Shown here piece after piece: positions 38,800 to 49,722 of a stretch of DNA of 64,000 nucleotides (positions are counted from its first letter, which is position 1; every line of letters starts with the position of its first letter). This DNA comes from CAYVQE01 sp964454005 (GTDB taxonomy: Bacteria; Myxococcota; B64-G9). Under the pieces are notes generated by a model. The model was not told the origin of the DNA. It did no database searches and was given only the letters and a program-made list of their open reading frames with translations. The translations under genes were made by a program, and so were the position numbers. Location: contig CAYVQE010000006.1 of NCBI GenBank assembly GCA_964454005.1, forward strand, positions 1 to 64,000. Direction: 5' to 3'.

Positions 38800-40221
38800 A
38801 TGAGCCTGACCAGCAGCGAGCTGGCCGCGGTCGTCGCCGAGCTGGACGGGCTGCTGCCCGGCCACTTCCTGAACAAGCTCAACGCGCCCGCAGCGGGCCA
38901 GCTGCAGCTGGTCTTCAAGCCCGGGGTGCTGTGGCTCGAGTGGAACCGGGGGCTGGCCCGGATGCACCTGATCGAGCGCAAGCGCCCGGCCCCGCCGCAG
39001 CCGCCGGCCTGGGTGATGCGGGCCCGGGCCGATCTCGGCGGCAAGCGGCTGGCAGCCATCGCCGCCGAGCCCGGCGACCGCATCGTGCGGCTGCGCTTCG
39101 CCGGCCGGCCGCAGCGGCAGCTGCTGGCCGAGCTGTTCGGCCGCGGCCGGCTGCTGCTGCTCGACGCTGATGACCGGGTGCTGGCCACCCTGGTGGGCCC
39201 GGCCTTCGCTGGGTCCATCTATACGCCGCCGGCCGGCGGCGCACCGCCGGCCGGCGCGCCGCGCTTCGGCCCACCCGACCCCGAGCGGCTGGCCGTCAAC
39301 CGGGCGCTGGCCGCCCATTACGCCAGCCGGGCCGCCGAGCAGGCGCTGAGCCGGACCCGGGCCGGCTGGGCGCGGCGGCTGCGCACCGCCGAGCGGCGGG
39401 TCAAACGCCGGCTGGGCCGGCTGCAGGCCGACCTGGAGCGCACCGGCCAAGCGCGCCAGCTCTACCGGGCGGCCGAGGCGCTCAAGTTCCGGCTGGGCGC
39501 GGTGCGCCGCGGCCAGACCCGGGTCGAGCTGCCCGACCCCTACGATCCCGAGGGCCCGCCGGTGGCGGTGGAGCTGGACCCGGCCCTCGACGCCCGCGAC
39601 AACATGCGGTGCATGTTCGCCCGCGCCCGCCGGCTGAGCGCGGCCCGGGGCACGGTGGGCGAGCGGCTGGACGCGGCCCGGGCCGAGCTGGAGGCGGTGC
39701 GCCGGGCCGCGGCCCAGGTGGCCATGGCTGCCAGCGAGGCCGAGCTGGAATCGCTGGGCCCGCAGCTAGAGTCCCTGTGCCCGCCGCGGCCGGCGCGGCC
39801 CGGCCGGCGCCGCCAGCGCCGGCGGCGGCCCTACCGGCTGTACCGTTCGGCGGCCGGCCGCTCCATCCTGGTCGGCCGCAGCGGCGCCGACAACCACCAG
39901 CTGACCTTCCGGGTGGCCCGCGGCCACGACCTGTGGCTGCACGCCCGCGGGGCGGCCGGCGCCCACGTGGTGCTGCGGCTCGACCGCGGCGACGCCGTCG
40001 ACGAGCAGAGCCTGCTCGACGCGGCCAGCCTGGCCGCGCTGCACAGCCCGCTGAAAAACGCCGCCAAGGTCGAGATCCACCATACCCGCGTCAAGCACGT
40101 CCACCCGGTCAAGGCCGGCCCGCCCGGCCTGGTCTCGCTGGCCAAGGCCCGCACCCTGCTGGTGCGCCTCGAACCCGACCGCCTCGACCGCCTGCGCCGC
40201 AGCGCCGAGCACGAGAGCTGA
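38800..40221 (+). CDS. rqcH: NFACT/RqcH-family ribosome quality-control protein
   Basis: 473 residues from ATG 38800. The N-terminal NFACT-N domain retains the Asp93-Arg94 pair in EPGDRIVRLRF, the DR motif needed for alanine tailing in RqcH. A long Arg/Ala-rich coiled-coil middle follows (residues about 180-310), and then the NFACT-R domain with ILVGRSGADNHQLTFRVARG, DLWLHARGAAGAHVVLR and NAAKVEIHHTRVKHV. RqcH binds split 50S subunits and recruits tRNA-Ala to tag stalled chains. The protein is shorter than the Bacillus form (about 570 residues). Its position between Cys-rich secreted proteins is not obviously functional. Confidence 0.88.
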   Translation: MSLTSSELAAVVAELDGLLPGHFLNKLNAPAAGQLQLVFKPGVLWLEWNRGLARMHLIERKRPAPPQPPAWVMRARADLGGKRLAAIAAEPGDRIVRLRFAGRPQRQLLAELFGRGRLLLLDADDRVLATLVGPAFAGSIYTPPAGGAPPAGAPRFGPPDPERLAVNRALAAHYASRAAEQALSRTRAGWARRLRTAERRVKRRLGRLQADLERTGQARQLYRAAEALKFRLGAVRRGQTRVELPDPYDPEGPPVAVELDPALDARDNMRCMFARARRLSAARGTVGERLDAARAELEAVRRAAAQVAMAASEAELESLGPQLESLCPPRPARPGRRRQRRRRPYRLYRSAAGRSILVGRSGADNHQLTFRVARGHDLWLHARGAAGAHVVLRLDRGDAVDEQSLLDAASLAALHSPLKNAAKVEIHHTRVKHVHPVKAGPPGLVSLAKARTLLVRLEPDRLDRLRRSAEHES

Positions 40222-40255
40222 GACTGCGTCCGGGCGCAGCCGGCGCCGGAACGTT

Positions 40256-40283
40256 TTGCAGGCGTGCGAGATTCTGATAGCAT
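40256..40283 (+). promoter_or_regulatory. Candidate promoter of the DUF1566/Cys-rich gene
   Basis: TTGCAG (40256-40261), a 16-base spacer and TAGCAT (40278-40283), 88 bp before ATG 40371. Boxes are imperfect. Confidence 0.4.
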
Positions 40284-40370
40284 CGTTGGAGCTTCGATGG
40301 AACGCGGGAAAACCATGTCGTGGCGGTAACGGCCGCCAGCCGGTTGCCGCCCGGGGCGGGGGACGAGCCC

Positions 40371-42200
40371 ATGACACGCTACCATCGCCGGGTGCTGGCT
40401 GCAGGCTGCGCGCTGGCACTGGCCGCCGCTTGCGTGGTCCGCAATTCATCCCGCGGCGGCCACGAGCAGCCCTGCCTCGATGACGGCCGCTGCGCCTCGG
40501 GGCTGACCTGTCACACGGCGACCGATCGCTGTCTGCTGCCCGCCGAGTACTGCGCGGCCGCCAGCATCGAGTGCGGCCAGGCGCCCGGCCGCGACTTCTA
40601 CTGCGGCACCTGCGCCGGCGAGACCGACATCTGCACCGCGGAAGGCCGCTGCCAGGACGACTGCGCGCTGTTGGAGTGCGGCTTCTCGCCGGTGGCCTTC
40701 TACCGCTGCGGCCACTGCGCCGAGGCCGAGCACGGCTGCATCGACGGCCGCTGCGTGCCGCTCGACTGGCAGGACGAGCCGGCCGCCACCCGGATGGGCT
40801 GGCAGGCCGCCCGCGACTACTGCGACGCGCTGGATCTCGCGGGCCGCGACGACTGGCGGTTGCCCACCATCGACGAGCTGCAGTCGCTGATCCACGGCTG
40901 CACGCCGGTGATGACCGGGGGCTGGTGCGGGGTGGGCGACGACTGCCTGTCGCACGCCGACTGCTTCGACAGCCGCTGCACCGGCTGCGCCCAGGATCGG
41001 GGCCCGGCGGATGGTTGCTACTGGCCGGTCGGGATACCGGGGCCCTGCGGGCCCTATTGGTCGGCCTCGCCCTGCGATGACGCGCGCGATGAGGCCTGGA
41101 TCGTGGAGTTCAGCTACGCCGGCCTGAGCCACTCCATCCAGCACAGCGCCGCCCACTACGTGCGCTGCGTCCGGCCCGACGCGGATACCTGCACCGAAGA
41201 TGCCGACTGCCCCGCCGGCCGGGTCTGCTCGGATGGCATTTGCAGCCCGGCGCCCTGCCAGAGCCGCGCCGACTGCGCCGGGCCCGTCTGCCTGGTCTGC
41301 CGCGACGGCTTGTGCGTCGAACCGCCCGAGGTCTGCCAGAGCGACCGCGACTGCTGCGTCGGCTTCGTCTGCAACTTCGGCACCTGCATTCCCGACGAGC
41401 CCGAGGGCTGCCAGTCGGACTCCGATTGCGAGGACCCGGAGTTCCCGCGCTGCAACACCGACACCGGCGAGTGCATCCCCGAGTGCGTCAACGACATCGA
41501 CTGCCCGCTGGCGGATCAGATCTGCCAGGACAACCACTGCGTCTCGCCGGGCTGCAGCCCCGAGGACTGCCCCCAGGGCCAGTGGTGCAACACCGGCAGC
41601 GGCGAGTGCGAGCCGGGCTGCGACTCCAACGACGACTGCGTGCCGCCCGCGACCTGCAACTACCAGACCCACGAATGCGGCCAGGTGGACTGCTGCGGCG
41701 GGGTATGCACCGAGGAGCAGTACTGCGACGGGCTGACCTGCCAGTGCGTGGACCTGTGCCAGGACGACACCGACTGCCCGCCCGCCTTCGACTGCGATGT
41801 CGAAAGCGGCCGGTGCCTGTGCACCGAGGGCGACTGCCCGCAGGGCAGCCACTGCGACCTGCAAACGGGCGCGTGCGTGCGCGACGGCGACGCCTGCCAG
41901 AGCGACGCCGACTGCCCGAACGGCGCCACCTGCGACCCGGCCCAGCAGGTCTGCGTCCCTCAGGGAACCCAGGCCGAGGGCGAGGCATGCTTTCGCGATG
42001 CCGAGTGCGACGCCGGCGCCGGGCTGCTGTGCGACAGCGCGCTGTTCTGCACCGGTTGCATGATCTCGGATCCGGACTTCGAGCCCACCTTTACCTGCCG
42101 CCTGGAGTGCTCGCTGATGATGCCGGACTGCCCGGGCGGCCACGAGTGCCTGTACCGCCACCCCGAACTCAAGGGCCTGTGCATGCCGACTGGCCCCTGA
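40371..42200 (+). CDS. Secreted lipoprotein with DUF1566 domain and Cys-rich repeats
   Basis: 609 residues from ATG 40371; an upstream 17-codon extension is rejected. Lipobox AAAC. Residues about 130-265 form a DUF1566 (Lcl-type) domain: MGWQAARDYCDAL, DDWRLPTIDELQSLI, PYWSASP and a closing AHYVRCVRPD. From about 270 to the end are CxxDxDC modules like those of the gene at 35775, with residues about 349-471 almost identical in protein and DNA. The joining of a DUF1566 head to this tail suggests domain shuffling of a surface module. Ligand unknown. Confidence 0.82.
   Translation: MTRYHRRVLAAGCALALAAACVVRNSSRGGHEQPCLDDGRCASGLTCHTATDRCLLPAEYCAAASIECGQAPGRDFYCGTCAGETDICTAEGRCQDDCALLECGFSPVAFYRCGHCAEAEHGCIDGRCVPLDWQDEPAATRMGWQAARDYCDALDLAGRDDWRLPTIDELQSLIHGCTPVMTGGWCGVGDDCLSHADCFDSRCTGCAQDRGPADGCYWPVGIPGPCGPYWSASPCDDARDEAWIVEFSYAGLSHSIQHSAAHYVRCVRPDADTCTEDADCPAGRVCSDGICSPAPCQSRADCAGPVCLVCRDGLCVEPPEVCQSDRDCCVGFVCNFGTCIPDEPEGCQSDSDCEDPEFPRCNTDTGECIPECVNDIDCPLADQICQDNHCVSPGCSPEDCPQGQWCNTGSGECEPGCDSNDDCVPPATCNYQTHECGQVDCCGGVCTEEQYCDGLTCQCVDLCQDDTDCPPAFDCDVESGRCLCTEGDCPQGSHCDLQTGACVRDGDACQSDADCPNGATCDPAQQVCVPQGTQAEGEACFRDAECDAGAGLLCDSALFCTGCMISDPDFEPTFTCRLECSLMMPDCPGGHECLYRHPELKGLCMPTGP
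41415..41784 (+). repeat. 370-bp block nearly identical to 36414-36783
   Basis: Second copy of the block in the Cys-rich gene at 35775, same strand, offset 5001 bp. A direct repeat of this length could recombine and delete comF-distal genes between the copies (the 37261 gene and rqcH), or undergo gene conversion. Confidence 0.85.
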
Positions 42201-42328
42201 ACCGAACCGTCCCCAGTTGCCGCTGGACCCGGGCCTGGCCGCTGGCCCGGTCCGGGCATGCCCCTTCGACCTTCCAGCCGGCCGCGAAAAATCAGTGTAT
42301 ACAAATGTAGGATGATGTAGCCATTTTT

Positions 42329-42357
42329 TTGACATCATCCCACCCGGGGCCTAGAAT
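42329..42357 (+). promoter_or_regulatory. Consensus sigma70-type promoter of ftsK, overlapped by an inverted repeat
   Basis: TTGACA (42329-42334), a 17-base spacer and TAGAAT (42352-42357), 51 bp before ATG 42409. GATGATGT (42311-42318) and ACATCATC (42332-42339) form a perfect 8-bp inverted repeat whose right arm covers the end of the -35 box, so a repressor site is plausible. The local DNA from about 42290 is AT-rich. Confidence 0.75.
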
Positions 42358-42408
42358 CGGGTCAAGGGCCGGATTTTCGTGATGAACCTCGACCGGAGAG
42401 CGGACGCC

Positions 42409-45270
<2,862 letters not shown>

Positions 45271-45286
45271 GCTGAAGCCCCTGGCC

Positions 45287-45322
45287 GCAGTTCCCACGGA
45301 AACTCCCGCCCTGCGGAACTGC
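45287..45322. repeat. 8-bp inverted repeat between convergent ftsK and lolA
   Basis: GCAGTTCC (45287-45294) and GGAACTGC (45315-45322) with a 20-base spacer, between the two stop codons. It may be a weak bidirectional terminator; no T-tracts are present. Confidence 0.35.
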
Positions 45323-45333
45323 TGGCGAAGCGC

Positions 45334-45996
45334 TCAGCCGTCCGGTGACTCGACCACGTCGACGCCGTCGGGCACCTCGAAACGGAAAGCCGCGTCCTTC
45401 AGGCCCACGTTGGTGCTGATCTTGGAAAAGCGGATGCGGTTGGTGTTGCCGCCCGGATCCTCGACCATGGTCTCGACCACCTGAAAGGTCTCGCGGTCGA
45501 CCTTGAAACGCAGCTTGCGAAAACGGGCCCGCTTCTTGGGCACCAGCTCGAGCACGTAGTGCTCATCGTCATCCACCCCTTCGGCGAAGGCGATGTCGAA
45601 CTCGTCGCGCAGCTTGCCCCGGCCCCAGAGAAAGGTCACCGCGGTGGACAGGTCCGAGCCGCTGAACGAGCGGTCGACCATCACCTGCTCCAGCTCGGGG
45701 TCGTAGATGTAGAGCGCCTCGCCATCGGCCACGAAGTGCTTGGGCCGCGGCTGGCGATAATCCCAGCGCATCAGGCCGGGCTTCTTGACATAGACATAGC
45801 CCGAGGAGACCTTCTCGCGGCCCAGCGCCTTGGAGCGGTAGGTCTGCTCGAAGGCCGCCTTGAAGTCGCGGGTGGCCTCGTAGATCTCCTGCAGCCGCGC
45901 CGCCACCCGTTCGGCGCTGGGCGCCTCGGCGGCCGCGGCCGCGGCGGTGAAGCCCACCACCAGTGCCACCGTCACAGCGAAGTTGCGTTCTCGCAT
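45334..45996 (-). CDS. lolA: LolA-like outer-membrane lipoprotein carrier
   Basis: 220 residues from ATG 45996 (GGAGGTG upstream). A signal peptide ends near AAAAA-EAPS. The body matches LolA: LQEIYEATRDFKAAFEQTY, GYVYVKKPGLMRWDYRQPRP, FVADGEALYIYDPELEQVMV, then LSTAVTFLWG and the VVETMVEDPGGNTNRIRFSK region. It carries lipoproteins across the periplasm, fitting the many lipoproteins in this window. It is the last gene after rimO, 68 bp downstream, on the same strand. Confidence 0.9.
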   Translation of the reverse strand: MRERNFAVTVALVVGFTAAAAAAEAPSAERVAARLQEIYEATRDFKAAFEQTYRSKALGREKVSSGYVYVKKPGLMRWDYRQPRPKHFVADGEALYIYDPELEQVMVDRSFSGSDLSTAVTFLWGRGKLRDEFDIAFAEGVDDDEHYVLELVPKKRARFRKLRFKVDRETFQVVETMVEDPGGNTNRIRFSKISTNVGLKDAAFRFEVPDGVDVVESPDG

Positions 45997-46064
45997 GCCC
46001 ACCTCCAGCTCGCGCCATTCGTTCCCGCCCCCAGGGGCATTGACGCCCGGGCGCGGCCAAGCAT

Positions 46065-47396
46065 TCACCCGATCTCGACCACCTCGGCCTCCAGGTCGTA
46101 GGCATCGCCCCCGGTGACGCGGGCCGCGACCACCTCGCCCAGGATGGCCCGGCCGTCGAGCCGGGTCTCGCCATCGACCTCCGGCGCCTGGTTCCAGGCC
46201 CGGCCCACCAGCCGGCCGGCGGCGGCGGCCCCCTCGACCAGCACCTCGACCGTGCGCCCGATCAACCCGCGGTGGTAGGCGGCGGCGATCGGCTGCTGGA
46301 CGGCCAGCAGCCGGTCGCGGCGCTCGGCGGCCAGCGCCGGCGCCACCGCCCCGTCCAGCTCGGCCGCCGCGGTGCCCTCCTCGGCCGAGTAGGCGAACAC
46401 CCCCAGCCGCTCGAAGGCGGCCCGGGCGACGAAGTCCTCCAGCCGGGCGAAGGCCGCCTCGGTCTCGCCCGGAAAACCGGTCATCAGGGTCGAGCGCAGC
46501 ACTGCGCCGGGCAGCCGCCGGCGCACGCCTGCGATCCAGTCCAGCATGCGTCCGGCGTCGCCGCCGCGGTGCATGCGGCGCAGCACCTCCGGATCCACGT
46601 GCTGCAGCGGCACGTCCAGGTAGGCCAACACGTTCTCGCGCTCGGCCACCACCTGCAGCAGGCGCTGCGAGACCTCGGCCGGATACAGGTACATCAAGCG
46701 CAGCCAGTCCAGCCCGGCCACCCCGGCCAGGGCGTCGACCAGCTCGGCCAGCTGCGGCCGCTGCGGCAAATCGCGACCCCAGGCGGCCAGGTCCTGGGCC
46801 ACCAGCACGATCTCGCTCACCCCCCAGCGCACCAGGTTCTCGGCCTCGGCCACCAAGTCGTCCAGCGGTCGCGAGCGCTGGGAGCCGCGCAGCTGCGGAA
46901 TGATGCAAAACGAGCAACGGCGCGAGCAGCCGTCGGCCACCTTCAGGTAGGCCGCCCCGGTCGACAGGGCGTTGACCCGCGGCGTGGCCGCATCGAGCAG
47001 AAAGCTCTCGCCGGCGCTGCCGCACCAGCGCGGCCCCCCGGCGATCAGCGCCTCGATGCGCGCGGCCAGTCGACCGGCCTCGCCGGGGCAGCAGAAGCAG
47101 TCCACCTCGACCAGCTCATCCAACAGGGCATGGCCGTAGCGCGCCGGCAGACAGCCGGCCACCACCAGCCAGCGCAGCCGGCCGCCGGCGCGCATGGCGT
47201 CGAGCGCCAGGATGGTCTCGAGCGACTCCTCCACCGCCGGCTGGATGAAAGCGCAGGTGTTGACCACGATCAGCTCGGCCGCGGCCGGCTCGTCGACCGC
47301 CAGCCAGCCGGCTTCGGCCAGCCCGGCCCAGATGACCTCGGAGTCGACCTGGTTCTTGGGACAACCCAGGCCGATCAGGTGGAAGGTCCGGCTCAA
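46065..47396 (-). CDS. rimO: Ribosomal protein S12 methylthiotransferase RimO
   Basis: 443 residues from TTG 47396, whose TTGA overlaps the stop of the upstream gene. The UPF0004 cluster ligands are Cys12 (GCPKNQVDSE, the RimO rather than MiaB form), Cys48 and Cys82; the radical-SAM cluster is DGCSRRCSFC at 155-164. A TRAM-like C-terminal domain closes the protein (VEVLVEGAAAAGRLVGRAWN). It methylthiolates Asp of S12. The TTG start is chosen because the GLGCPKN motif must be near the N-terminus and no ATG or GTG is available there. Confidence 0.95.
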   Translation of the reverse strand: MSRTFHLIGLGCPKNQVDSEVIWAGLAEAGWLAVDEPAAAELIVVNTCAFIQPAVEESLETILALDAMRAGGRLRWLVVAGCLPARYGHALLDELVEVDCFCCPGEAGRLAARIEALIAGGPRWCGSAGESFLLDAATPRVNALSTGAAYLKVADGCSRRCSFCIIPQLRGSQRSRPLDDLVAEAENLVRWGVSEIVLVAQDLAAWGRDLPQRPQLAELVDALAGVAGLDWLRLMYLYPAEVSQRLLQVVAERENVLAYLDVPLQHVDPEVLRRMHRGGDAGRMLDWIAGVRRRLPGAVLRSTLMTGFPGETEAAFARLEDFVARAAFERLGVFAYSAEEGTAAAELDGAVAPALAAERRDRLLAVQQPIAAAYHRGLIGRTVEVLVEGAAAAGRLVGRAWNQAPEVDGETRLDGRAILGEVVAARVTGGDAYDLEAEVVEIG

Positions 47397-48748
47397 GCGC
47401 CAATCTCGTAGCTGCGATCCGGCTCCACCCCGGTGACCGAACGGTGGCCGGCGGACTGCAGGGCCTGCTGCAGTCCAGCCACCGCATCCGGCTCGCCGTG
47501 GTTGAGCAGGAAGGCCGGTTTGCCCGGCAGGTGGCTGGCCCACTCCACCAGGCCGTTGCGGTCGGCGTGGGCCGAAAACCCGTTGAGGGTCTCGAGACGG
47601 GCGGCCACCTCGAACTCCTCGCCGTGGATGCGCACCGGGCTCTCCCTCTCGACCAGCCGGCGGCCCAGGGTGCCGTAGCCCTGCCAGCCGACGAAGACCA
47701 CCGTGGTGGTCTCGTGCTCGATGAAGTACTTCAGGTGGTGTAGGATGCGCCCGCCGGTGCACATGCCCGAGCCGGCGATCACCACCGCCGGCGGGCGCAT
47801 GTGCTCGACCGACTTCGAGTCCTCGACGCTGACCAGCTCGCGCAGCCCCGAAAAACGCATCGGGGCGTCGCCGCCGCGGATCAGCTCCCAGGTCTGCTCG
47901 TCGTAGCACTCGCGGTGGCGCCGGTAGACCCCGGTGACCCGGTGGGCCATGGGCGAATCGAGCAGCACCGGCATCTGCGGCAGGCGGCCCTTGCGCACCA
48001 TGGTGCCGAAGTGGAACAGCAGCTCCTGGGTGCGCCCGATGGCGAAGGCCGGGATCAACACGAAACCGTCGAGCTCGGCGGCGCGCAGCACGATGCGCTT
48101 GAACTCCTCGACCGTGTCGGCCCGCAGCTTGTGCAGCCGGTTGCCGTAGGTCGACTCCATTACCACCGCGTCCAGCGGCTCGGGCCAGTCGCTGTTCGGA
48201 TCGCGGATGATGGGCGTTTTGGGCGTGCCCACGTCGCCCGACATCAGCAGCCGCCGGCCGCCGCCGCGCAACAGCGCGTTCGACGAGCCCAGGATGTGGC
48301 CGGCATCGAACAGCTCCAGCGACAGATCGCCGGCCAGCGGTTGCTGCTGCCGGTAGCGCAGCGGCTCGATCAGACCCAGCGTCCGATCGATGGCCCGATC
48401 GTCGTACAGCGGCCCGGCGTCCCACTTGGCGCTCAGCCGCGCCGAGTCGCGCCAGACGATCTCGGCCAGCTCGGCCGTGGCCGTATGGGCGTAGATCGGC
48501 CCCGCGTAGCCCTCGTCGACCAGCCGGGGCAGGCGGCCGGCGTGATCCAGGTGGCCGTGGGTCAGCAACACCGCATCCAGCTCGTCGGGCGCGACCGCGA
48601 ACGGCTCCCGGTTGAGTTCGTTGGCGTCGACCGCGCCCTGGACCATGCCGCAGTCGACCATGACGCGCGCGCCGTCGCAGTCGACGACGCTGCACGAGCC
48701 GGTCACCCGACCGGCCGCCCCGTAGAAGCTGATCCGCATTCCGCTCAT
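47393..48748 (-). CDS. Metallo-beta-lactamase/beta-CASP family RNA-processing exonuclease-like protein
   Basis: 451 residues from ATG 48748, in an ATGA overlap with the upstream epimerase-like gene. The metal site is THGHLDHAG (His64, His66, Asp68, His69), followed by FDAGHILGSSN and MESTYGNR. The beta-CASP domain shows VLIPAFAIGRTQELLF, VLLDSPMAHRVTGVYRRHRE and VVIAGSGMCTGGRILHHLK, with a final FSAHADRNGL and FLLNHGE. This is the YSH1/CPSF73-like bacterial group (YbsB/RNase-like), acting on RNA in the cytoplasm. Exact substrate unknown. Confidence 0.92.
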   Translation of the reverse strand: MSGMRISFYGAAGRVTGSCSVVDCDGARVMVDCGMVQGAVDANELNREPFAVAPDELDAVLLTHGHLDHAGRLPRLVDEGYAGPIYAHTATAELAEIVWRDSARLSAKWDAGPLYDDRAIDRTLGLIEPLRYRQQQPLAGDLSLELFDAGHILGSSNALLRGGGRRLLMSGDVGTPKTPIIRDPNSDWPEPLDAVVMESTYGNRLHKLRADTVEEFKRIVLRAAELDGFVLIPAFAIGRTQELLFHFGTMVRKGRLPQMPVLLDSPMAHRVTGVYRRHRECYDEQTWELIRGGDAPMRFSGLRELVSVEDSKSVEHMRPPAVVIAGSGMCTGGRILHHLKYFIEHETTTVVFVGWQGYGTLGRRLVERESPVRIHGEEFEVAARLETLNGFSAHADRNGLVEWASHLPGKPAFLLNHGEPDAVAGLQQALQSAGHRSVTGVEPDRSYEIGA

Positions 48749-49722
48749 GGCTCCCTTTCCGCGCTGTTGCGAAAGACCCCCGGCCGCTCGCGCCACCAGC
48801 TCCAGGTCCGCCGCAGGCCGTCGTCCAGCTCGACCGCCGGCTGGTAGCCGAGCTGGCCGATGGCGGTGATGTCGGCCCAGGTGTTGTCCATCTCGCCGGG
48901 CCGTGCCGGCTGCTGATCCCAACGCTGGACCACGTCGGCCAGGGTGCTGATGCGTTCGGCCACCTGGCCCACGGTGGTGGTCTCGCCCGAGCCCAGGTTG
49001 AGCACCCGCCAGGGCGCCGGCCGATCGAGCACCCGCAGCAGACCGACCACCGCATCGTCGACGTAGAGCATGTCGCGGCCCGCGGTGCCGTCGCCGAAGA
49101 TGGGCAGCGGGGCGCGGCGTTCGGCCGCGGCCATCATGGCTGGCACCAGCCGGCCGGGCGACTGCCGCGGCCCGTAGACCGAGAACAGCCGCACCGCCGT
49201 GGTGTTGACCGGCGTGCGCAGGGCGAAGGCGTGGGCGCACAGCTCCACCGACCGCATGGCCGCGCCCAGCACCGACAGCGGCCGGTCGGCCGGATCGCCC
49301 TCGGTGAATGGAAAGCGCCGCGAGCCGCCGTAGACGTGGGCCGAGCTGGCCAGCAGCAGGTGCGCGACATCGGCCCGCCGGCTGGCGCGCATGACCTGGA
49401 TGGCGCCCTCGACGTGCAGCCGCATGGCCTCGGCCGGATCGGCCTCGCAAAGCTGCAGATCGCGGCGCGAGGCAAGATGGACCACCGCCCAGGGAGCGAA
49501 CTCGGCGAAGGACCGCTGCAGCGCTTGCTCGTCGGTGACGTCGCCGCGCACGAAATCGAAGCGCTTGTGGTCGCGCACCGCATCCAGCCGCGCCGCCTGC
49601 CAGCCGGGCGGATCCTCGCCGTCCAGCACGTCCAGGCCGAGCACCCGGTAGCCGCCGTCGAGCAGGATCTCGACCAGACGGGCGCCGACGAAACCGGCGG
49701 CGCCGGTGACCAGGACTCTCAT
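48745..49722 (-). CDS. NAD-dependent epimerase/dehydratase-family protein lacking the catalytic YxxxK pair
   Basis: 325 residues from ATG 49722, ATGA overlap with ugd. The Rossmann motif TGAAGFVGARL and SSAHVYGG (residues 126-133) are intact, and overall order matches UDP-sugar 4-epimerases (VRLFSVYGPRQSPGRLV, FGDGTAGRDMLYVDDAV). Where such enzymes have YxxxK, this protein has Leu152-Gly-Ala-Ala-Met156 in SVLGAAMRSVEL, read directly from codons CTG and ATG. It may be an inactive regulator or binding partner, or use another mechanism. Position directly after UDP-glucose dehydrogenase suggests UDP-glucuronate or a related nucleotide sugar as ligand. Confidence 0.85.
   Translation of the reverse strand: MRVLVTGAAGFVGARLVEILLDGGYRVLGLDVLDGEDPPGWQAARLDAVRDHKRFDFVRGDVTDEQALQRSFAEFAPWAVVHLASRRDLQLCEADPAEAMRLHVEGAIQVMRASRRADVAHLLLASSAHVYGGSRRFPFTEGDPADRPLSVLGAAMRSVELCAHAFALRTPVNTTAVRLFSVYGPRQSPGRLVPAMMAAAERRAPLPIFGDGTAGRDMLYVDDAVVGLLRVLDRPAPWRVLNLGSGETTTVGQVAERISTLADVVQRWDQQPARPGEMDNTWADITAIGQLGYQPAVELDDGLRRTWSWWRERPGVFRNSAEREP

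Noticed and set aside
36414..41784. Reading the 370-bp direct repeats as ends of a mobile element
   Set aside because: They are internal to coding sequence in matching frame, and no transposase, integrase or terminal inverted repeats are present between them.
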